Part shown: one piece after another, positions 5,893 to 10,800 of the stretch
Layout: each line of letters starts with the position of its first letter
Position numbering within the stretch: position 1 is the stretch's first letter
The notes under the pieces: model-generated
The model's database searches: none
The model's input: only the letters and a program-made list of their open reading frames with translations
Told to the model about the DNA's origin: nothing
DNA from: Elusimicrobiota bacterium
Lineage (GTDB): Bacteria; Elusimicrobiota; UBA8919
Length of the DNA stretch: 10,800 nucleotides
Assembly: GCA_003452965.1 (NCBI GenBank)
Contig: DMMW01000051.1
Span: 1-10,800, forward strand
Direction of reading: 5' to 3'
Position numbers and translations under genes: made by a program

Positions 5893-7530
5893 ATGAAAAT
5901 AAAAATCAACCAGAGCGACACATTAAAGGTTAAAGGTCAAGGTTTAAAGCTGTTGACTTTAGGATTTTTTATTTTAACTTTTAATTTTTTACCTTTAACT
6001 TGTCTTTTTGCTGCCGCATCCGGTGGTCAACCCGGACAATTTCTTTCCTGGGGTGCCGGAGCAAGAGCGTTGGCGATGGGTAAAGCGTTTGTTGCAATAG
6101 CTGACGATGCAACTGCGACTTATTGGAATCCTGCCGGGCTTACACAGTTGGAAAGAAAAGAATTTGACGGTCTTTATGCTAAACTATGGTATGATACGAC
6201 ATATAGTTTTATTTCATATGCGCATCCTACCACAAAATTAGGTGTTTTTGGTATTTCACTTACTTCTCTATCATCTGAAAAATTTGAAAAAGTGGCAATT
6301 GAACGGAATTCTGATAGTGATGTTGTTGATTTTAAAACGCTTGGCTATTTTAAAGATTCTCAGACGGCATTCTCAGGTTCGTTTGCAAGAGATATTTCAA
6401 AAAAGGTTACATTTGGGGCAAGCGCAAAATATGTGTCACATGCTATTGATATTTATAATGTTTCATTTTTAACTACGGATGTGGCACTTTTAATAAAAGA
6501 TATGTATCCGAAGTTCAAATTTGCAGTTAATGTACAAAATTTAATATCATTGAAATTAGGGGAAACAGATGATGAATTTCCGATTATTTTAAAGTTAGGT
6601 ACCGCGTACAAAGCATTAAAAGATAAATTGACTGTTGCACTTGATATAGATAAAGGTATGAGGTCAAATATTAATTATCATATTGGCGCAGAATACTGGG
6701 CGATAGATTTTATTGCGGCAAGATTCGGATTTGATATCGGTGATGACGGTATTAGAGAAACAACTGCGGGCTTGGGTGGTAAGTATAAAGATTATGCACT
6801 TGATTTAGCGATGGCTTTTCATGATTTAGGTTCATCAACAAGAGTTTCAGCAAGTTGGAAATTTGGCAGGTCTTCCAAAACCGGTAAATTTGAAGAAATG
6901 GCAAGATACTTTAAAGAAGGTATGGAAGCATATAAAATCGGAGAGTATCTTGTTGCTATGGATCGTCTTTCAAAAGCATATGGTATTGATCCTACAAATG
7001 ATGATTTAGCCCGCGCAATTCCGAGAATTCAGGTAGTATCAGGGTGGGTTGAAGCGGAGAAAGGAGCAACTACGGAATCTGAAGCTATCAGAACTGGTAT
7101 AGCTTATTATATTGAAGGAGATGTTAATAATTCTGTTATGGCATTAAGACATGCATATTCCTTACAACCTCAACATGAAAAATTACGCAGGTTATTAAAT
7201 GATATTGAAAAAGAAGCAGGACAAACCCTTACTCCAATTTCAGGAACAAAACTCACGACTGCACCTGCACTTAGTCTGGTTGAGCAAAAACAAGAAAGGG
7301 CGAGAGATTTCTTCGGTAAGAAACAATATGATGCAGCTATCAATGAATGTCAGGAAATACTTATTATTGATCCTAAGAATGTTTTGGCATTAAAGAGAAT
7401 GGGTTCTTGCTATTATCAGATGGGATTAAAAGAAAAAGCTATCACAACATGGAAAAAAGTTCTTGAAATAGATCCGACAGATAAAGATGTCTTGGATATA
7501 TTAAAAATGTTTGAAGGGGAAACTAAATGA
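5893..7530 (+). CDS. UPF0164/PorV-like outer-membrane beta-barrel protein with C-terminal TPRs
   Basis: 545 residues. A basic N-terminus and hydrophobic stretch (about 20-41, ending CLFAAAS) form a signal peptide. Residues about 47-325 are an outer-membrane barrel with the family signature GAGARALAMGKAFVA (54-68) and WNPAG (78-82). Residues about 334-540 hold TPR units, clearest at 467-535 (KKQYDAAINECQEILIIDP, then GLKEKAITTWKKVLEIDP). The start is set by AGAAGGA (5883-5889), 3 nt before ATG; spacing is short but no better start exists. The TPR part should lie in the periplasm and could contact inner-membrane partners. The next gene begins inside this one's stop codon (ATGA), so translation is coupled. 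PorV in the type IX system binds secreted cargo; the role here is unknown. Cys37 follows LPLT, not a proper lipobox. The signal-peptide DNA is heptad-repeat sequence. Confidence 0.85.
   Translation: MKIKINQSDTLKVKGQGLKLLTLGFFILTFNFLPLTCLFAAASGGQPGQFLSWGAGARALAMGKAFVAIADDATATYWNPAGLTQLERKEFDGLYAKLWYDTTYSFISYAHPTTKLGVFGISLTSLSSEKFEKVAIERNSDSDVVDFKTLGYFKDSQTAFSGSFARDISKKVTFGASAKYVSHAIDIYNVSFLTTDVALLIKDMYPKFKFAVNVQNLISLKLGETDDEFPIILKLGTAYKALKDKLTVALDIDKGMRSNINYHIGAEYWAIDFIAARFGFDIGDDGIRETTAGLGGKYKDYALDLAMAFHDLGSSTRVSASWKFGRSSKTGKFEEMARYFKEGMEAYKIGEYLVAMDRLSKAYGIDPTNDDLARAIPRIQVVSGWVEAEKGATTESEAIRTGIAYYIEGDVNNSVMALRHAYSLQPQHEKLRRLLNDIEKEAGQTLTPISGTKLTTAPALSLVEQKQERARDFFGKKQYDAAINECQEILIIDPKNVLALKRMGSCYYQMGLKEKAITTWKKVLEIDPTDKDVLDILKMFEGETK
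5923..6006 (+). repeat. Heptanucleotide inverted repeat encoding the signal peptide of the barrel protein
   Basis: Units TTAAAGG, TTAAAGG, TCAAGGT, TTAAAGC (5923-5950) are followed, in the same 7-nt phase, by complementary-type units TTTTTTA, TTTTAAC, TTTTAAT, TTTTTAC, CTTTAAC, TTGTCTT (5965-6006). GTTAAAGGT (5929-5937) is the exact inverse of ACCTTTAAC (5991-5999). Three 7-nt units equal seven codons, so the repeat reads as a hydrophobic peptide. It lies entirely inside the coding sequence. Confidence 0.7.
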
Positions 7531-9482
7531 AAATAGTCAATAATTTCAAATTAGTGGTTAAAGATGGTAGTATTTTTTTATTTTTTATTTTAACTTTTAA
7601 CCTTTTACTTTTAACTTGTCTTTATTCTGCCGATGATAACTATCCCACAATTCTTCAGGAAAAGATGAAGATAGAAAAAGAATATGAAAAAAGGATTTCT
7701 GAGATAATTGAAAAAATTGCAGGACCCGATAAAGCGGTAGTTTCCGTGACAGTTGAATTGAGACTTGCTAAACAATCCGTATCGGCTTCTAAAAGTGAAG
7801 GGAAATCTGAAAACACATCTCCTTTTTCCGGTTCACGACCAAAATCAAAAATATTGCCTGGTTTTGAAGAAGAAATTCCTTTGTCGGGACAACAACAGGG
7901 AGGTGGCGGTGAAGGGAAAGCATCGGGTACTACTCAAAAAATTGAACAAACTGTAATACCGACTGTGATTAACGCTATTAAGGTTACAATTCTGCTTGCC
8001 CAGGGTGTACCCGAGGATAAAGAGTTAGTTATCAAAGAAGCAATTACACAATCCATCGGAGGTGATGTAGGTAATAAATCCAAATTTGAACTTATAGTTA
8101 AAAAAGCAGCATTTTCATCACAAGCTTCTAATTTTTGGACTCCGTTTTTAAAACCTTCAGCATTAATTCCTCTTGTATTAGGCTTAATATTTCTGATAAT
8201 TATAATAGGACCGCTTCAGAATGTGCTTCAATCATTTGCGGCAGCTATCAGAGAAGGCAGAAAAGGTGGAGGCGAATTTACCGTATTGCAGAAAACGGAA
8301 TCTAAAGGTGAAACGAGTGGAAGTGGGGGTGGCGGTGGGGGTGGCGGTGGTATTGGTGTAGGCGCCGGAGGCGAAGCCGGTACAGTCACATTAAAAGAAG
8401 GTGAAAATGAAAAAAGAAAAAACAGGGAAAAGCCGTTTGAATATATAAATAAGGACAATTTGAAAAATCTTCTTTATCTTATACAGGAAGAAACTCCCGA
8501 AGCAATTGCTGTTATAGTTACATATCTTGAACCTGAACTTTCTGCTTCTATAATTGATTCTATATCTTCGGATGTGCAGATGCAGGTTGCTCTTTGCTTA
8601 GTCAATGTAAGACTTACATCTGAAGAAGATGTATCTAAGATTCACGATAGTATTAAGAAAAAAATTGATTTCCTTGTAGGCGGCATAGATGCGTTTATCA
8701 AGATAATTGAACAGGTTGACAATAGGGTAAGAAAAGAAATGTTGGATGCTTTAGAAAAACAATCTCCTCGTCTTGCAAAAAGAGTGAAAGAAAGCATATT
8801 TATGTTCGAGGATTTGGCTAATCTTCCGGACCTTACGGTTCAGTTTATATTACGAGAGGTAAAAATGGACCAATTAGCGGTTGCACTAAAAGGTCCAAAC
8901 GCTGATATTGTTATGCAAAAAGTAATGACTAATATGTCGGAAGGCGGACGGTTACTGTTAAAAGAAGAAATGGATTTTGGGCGTCCGGTTACACAACAAC
9001 AAATAGAAGAAATACAGCGCGAAATAGAAAAAACAGTACAAAAAATGGAAAAAGAAAGGAAGATCGTTATTAAAAAAGAGGAAACTGCTGATGGTAGAAA
9101 AGGTATAGAGATTGAAGGACGGCTTCAGAAACTTGACATCGGGGATGAATATAAGTCCCAACAAACACAGCAACAAACCGGTCAACCGCAAACTCAACGT
9201 CCCGGTGAATCGCCGCAAAGAGCGATTGAATACTATAATGCGGGTATAACAGCGTATTCTTCAAGTAAACTTGATGATGCTATACATTTTTTTCAGCGTT
9301 CTGTAGAATATAATCAAAATTTCTGGCAGGCATGGCAGTATTTAGGGAGCTGTTTGTATTCAAAAGGCAGAATAGAGGAAGCTTTAAAAGCATATGAAAA
9401 ATCTTTATCAATAAATTCGTCAAATACTCAGCTTAGGGATTGGCTGAATTCGGAAAAGCAAAAAAGAATTTCTTCAAAATAA
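7527..9482 (+). CDS. FliF(C-half)-FliG(middle + C) fusion protein with C-terminal TPRs
   Basis: 651 residues joining two flagellar ring proteins. Residues 12-35 are a signal or anchor segment. Residues about 42-200 match the C-terminal half of FliF: EYEKRISEIIEKIAGPDKAV (52-71), a low-complexity loop, QTVIPTVINAIKVTILL (141-157), then the membrane helix 211-234. The YscJ-like first two ring domains of FliF are missing. A Gly-rich linker (264-282) leads to FliG-M (about 309-395) and FliG-C (about 400-515, FEDLANLPDLTVQFILREV then LAVALKG and NMSEGG); FliG-N, which normally binds FliF, is absent. Against the E. coli torque residues, K264 and the acidic pair are kept (K455; E480-E481), while R281 and R297 appear replaced. 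The EHPQ motif reads ETPE. Two TPRs occupy 563-632. The start overlaps the previous stop by 4 nt, with AAGGGG (7514-7519) upstream. No ordinary flagellar gene is adjacent. Confidence 0.85.
   Translation: MKIVNNFKLVVKDGSIFLFFILTFNLLLLTCLYSADDNYPTILQEKMKIEKEYEKRISEIIEKIAGPDKAVVSVTVELRLAKQSVSASKSEGKSENTSPFSGSRPKSKILPGFEEEIPLSGQQQGGGGEGKASGTTQKIEQTVIPTVINAIKVTILLAQGVPEDKELVIKEAITQSIGGDVGNKSKFELIVKKAAFSSQASNFWTPFLKPSALIPLVLGLIFLIIIIGPLQNVLQSFAAAIREGRKGGGEFTVLQKTESKGETSGSGGGGGGGGGIGVGAGGEAGTVTLKEGENEKRKNREKPFEYINKDNLKNLLYLIQEETPEAIAVIVTYLEPELSASIIDSISSDVQMQVALCLVNVRLTSEEDVSKIHDSIKKKIDFLVGGIDAFIKIIEQVDNRVRKEMLDALEKQSPRLAKRVKESIFMFEDLANLPDLTVQFILREVKMDQLAVALKGPNADIVMQKVMTNMSEGGRLLLKEEMDFGRPVTQQQIEEIQREIEKTVQKMEKERKIVIKKEETADGRKGIEIEGRLQKLDIGDEYKSQQTQQQTGQPQTQRPGESPQRAIEYYNAGITAYSSSKLDDAIHFFQRSVEYNQNFWQAWQYLGSCLYSKGRIEEALKAYEKSLSINSSNTQLRDWLNSEKQKRISSK
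7580..7632 (+). repeat. Second copy of the signal-peptide repeat
   Basis: This 53-nt stretch matches 5964-6016 of the preceding gene at 48 positions without gaps. Both consist of TTTTAAC-type heptads and both encode the hydrophobic core and end of the signal segment (ILTFNFLPLTCLFAA there, ILTFNLLLLTCLYSA here). The identity exceeds what two unrelated signal peptides would share. Confidence 0.8.
8325..8350 (+). repeat. 12-nt tandem repeat encoding the Gly linker
   Basis: GGGGGTGGCGGT occurs twice in tandem (8325-8336, 8337-8348) plus GG, within the poly-Gly linker between the FliF-like and FliG-like parts. It is strikingly G-rich for this AT-rich DNA. Slippage here would alter the linker by four residues without breaking the frame. 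Confidence 0.8.
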
Positions 9483-9557
9483 TAAGAAAAGGAAACATCG
9501 CCTTTTAAACAAGCCTGCCTATGTTTTGGTGAATTACGGCGTGGCAATGGAGGAAAA

Positions 9558-10800
9558 ATGAGCGAAGAAAAAAAAGATAATTCAAATGGTCCTTTGCCGC
9601 CGCTTCCCGGTAATTTACCGATACTACCTCAACATATACCAGATCTTCCCCAAGACATTCAAAATGAACCGTCATTAGAATTTAACACCGTATTATCGCC
9701 TCAAAATACTTCTTTAGTTACTGCAAATACCGATTATGAAATGAAGTTTCAAGGAATGGAACAAACAAGAAATAATTTGGTTAAGATGCTTGAGGAAATT
9801 CAGAAAAATCATGAAATAGAACGACAGATGTGGGAAGAAAAGGCAACTTTTTTGAATAGGGATTCACAATCATTATTAGATGAATTTGCAACTCGTCAAT
9901 TAAAAGAAGAAGAAGAAAGAGCAAAAAGAGATGCCGAGATGCATACGGAAAAATTAAAACTTGAAATGTCATTAAAAGAGCTTGAAACAAAATTAGAAGA
10001 AGCACGGGAAAAGGTGTTTCTCCAGGCGTTAAAATCAAAAGAAGAAGAAGTTACAACCATGAAACTTGAAACTGCAATGAAAGATGTACAATTAAAAAAT
10101 ATTCGTGCTAATGCTGAAAGGGAAATTGAAGCAATTAAAATAAAGATGGAAGCAAATCTTTCGGAAAAGGTTTTATCATTACAAAAGCAGTATGAAGAAA
10201 AACTTACTGATGTTTATTTTAAATCATCACAAAAAGAAAAAGACCTTACCGGGAAAATTGAGAATCTCCAATCCGAAAAGGAAGCGCTTATAAAACATGC
10301 GGAATTTGAAAAGGATCGCTTAACACGGGAATATGCGGATAAAATGATTAAGAAACAGAATGAAATAAATCTGCTTACCTCGAAAATAGAACACGAAAAG
10401 GAAAACTTTAGTAAAAATATCTCTGCTCTTCAAAATGAACTTACATCCGCAAAAGCAAAGTTACTGTTAGATGTTGCTAATATTAAGTCAGAATATGAAA
10501 ATAAATTAAATCAGGCTAAAACGATGCTTCCTACTTTGGAAGGTAAAATTGAAACTATGAGTTCCCAGATTGAATCGGAGAAAAAAATAGCTTCAGAAAA
10601 AATGAAATTCAAAGATGATGAAATAGCAGCACTTAGGAAACAATTTGCAGAAAGAGAAGAATTGCTGAAAACAGAATTTGAAAAACAATCAGTTCAGAAC
10701 GTAAATGACAAAAATCGGATTGAGGCAGAATTAAGGCGGAATGTAGAAAGAATCGGCGAAGAATATAACCAAAAAATAAATATTATACAAAATGAAAAGA
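9558..10800 (+). CDS. Long coiled-coil protein, 3' end outside the window
   Basis: An open frame of 414 codons from ATG 9558 to the window edge with no stop. GGAGG (9549-9553) lies 4 nt upstream. Residues 1-58 are polar and proline-rich (PLPPLPGNLPILP at 12-24), probably disordered. From about residue 60 the chain is continuous charged coiled coil rich in Glu, Lys and Gln (for example KLEEAREKV, NLQSEKEAL, IAALRKQFAEREELL). There is no signal peptide or membrane segment, so it should be cytoplasmic, on the same side as the FliG-like domain of the preceding gene. It is 75 nt downstream of that gene and most likely in the same operon. By position it could be a stator-linker, FliH-like or cytoskeletal scaffold, but no family can be assigned; any C-terminal domain is not visible. 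Confidence 0.85.
   Translation, partial: MSEEKKDNSNGPLPPLPGNLPILPQHIPDLPQDIQNEPSLEFNTVLSPQNTSLVTANTDYEMKFQGMEQTRNNLVKMLEEIQKNHEIERQMWEEKATFLNRDSQSLLDEFATRQLKEEEERAKRDAEMHTEKLKLEMSLKELETKLEEAREKVFLQALKSKEEEVTTMKLETAMKDVQLKNIRANAEREIEAIKIKMEANLSEKVLSLQKQYEEKLTDVYFKSSQKEKDLTGKIENLQSEKEALIKHAEFEKDRLTREYADKMIKKQNEINLLTSKIEHEKENFSKNISALQNELTSAKAKLLLDVANIKSEYENKLNQAKTMLPTLEGKIETMSSQIESEKKIASEKMKFKDDEIAALRKQFAEREELLKTEFEKQSVQNVNDKNRIEAELRRNVERIGEEYNQKINIIQNEK

Noticed and set aside
5989..6003. LPLTC and LLLTC as lipoprotein lipoboxes in the two secreted proteins
   Set aside because: Threonine at the position before cysteine is not accepted in canonical lipoboxes; the repeat DNA explains the shared residues.
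8228..8458. Reverse-strand frame with poly-proline
   Set aside because: It is the complement of the Gly-rich linker of the fusion gene; no ribosome site or recognisable protein.
8958..9264. Reverse-strand frames under the end of the fusion gene, and similar ones at 2349-2618 and 9781-10038
   Set aside because: Low-complexity products lying opposite well-supported genes or coiled coil.

Overview
The window is AT-rich bacterial DNA with every recognised gene on the + strand. An outer-membrane barrel of the UPF0164/PorV-like type and cleavable signal peptides point to a diderm. The ATP/ADP-translocase-like protein with HEAT repeats, the UPF0164-TPR protein and the degenerate 7-nt repeats fit an uncultivated lineage in the neighbourhood of Elusimicrobiota, Firestonebacteria or Omnitrophota. 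That placement is a low-confidence inference; no phylogenetic marker gene is present.

Region 1 (64-1860): a perfect sigma70-type promoter sits so close to the first ATG that the transcript should be leaderless. It drives two ABC sugar permease genes (MalF/UgpA-like and MalG/UgpE-like), 2 nt apart. No binding protein or ATPase is in the window. Region 2 (1861-5300): a degenerate heptanucleotide repeat cluster, then an 896-residue membrane protein (nucleotide-transporter/MFS-like half plus HEAT repeats), a branched inverted-repeat element, a stand-alone cyclic-nucleotide-binding-fold protein, and a second heptanucleotide cluster.

Region 3 (5411-10800) is the most interesting part. A consensus promoter is followed by a c-di-GMP-I (GEMM-I) riboswitch, a mutually exclusive antiterminator/terminator pair, and a further long, unidentified RNA hairpin that re-uses the same short pairing sequences. 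Downstream lie (i) a UPF0164/PorV-like outer-membrane barrel with TPRs, (ii) overlapping it by 4 nt, a single polypeptide joining the C-terminal half of FliF (ring-building domain plus membrane helix) to the middle and C-terminal domains of FliG plus TPRs, and (iii) a long coiled-coil protein running off the window. No ordinary flagellar gene is seen here.

Taken together, Region 3 looks like a c-di-GMP-controlled, envelope-spanning machine built from a FliF/FliG-type rotor module and an outer-membrane partner, possibly for surface motility or export. The parts are read from sequence; the machine and its function are inference. Both secreted proteins also have signal peptides encoded by nearly the same 53-nt heptad-repeat DNA.
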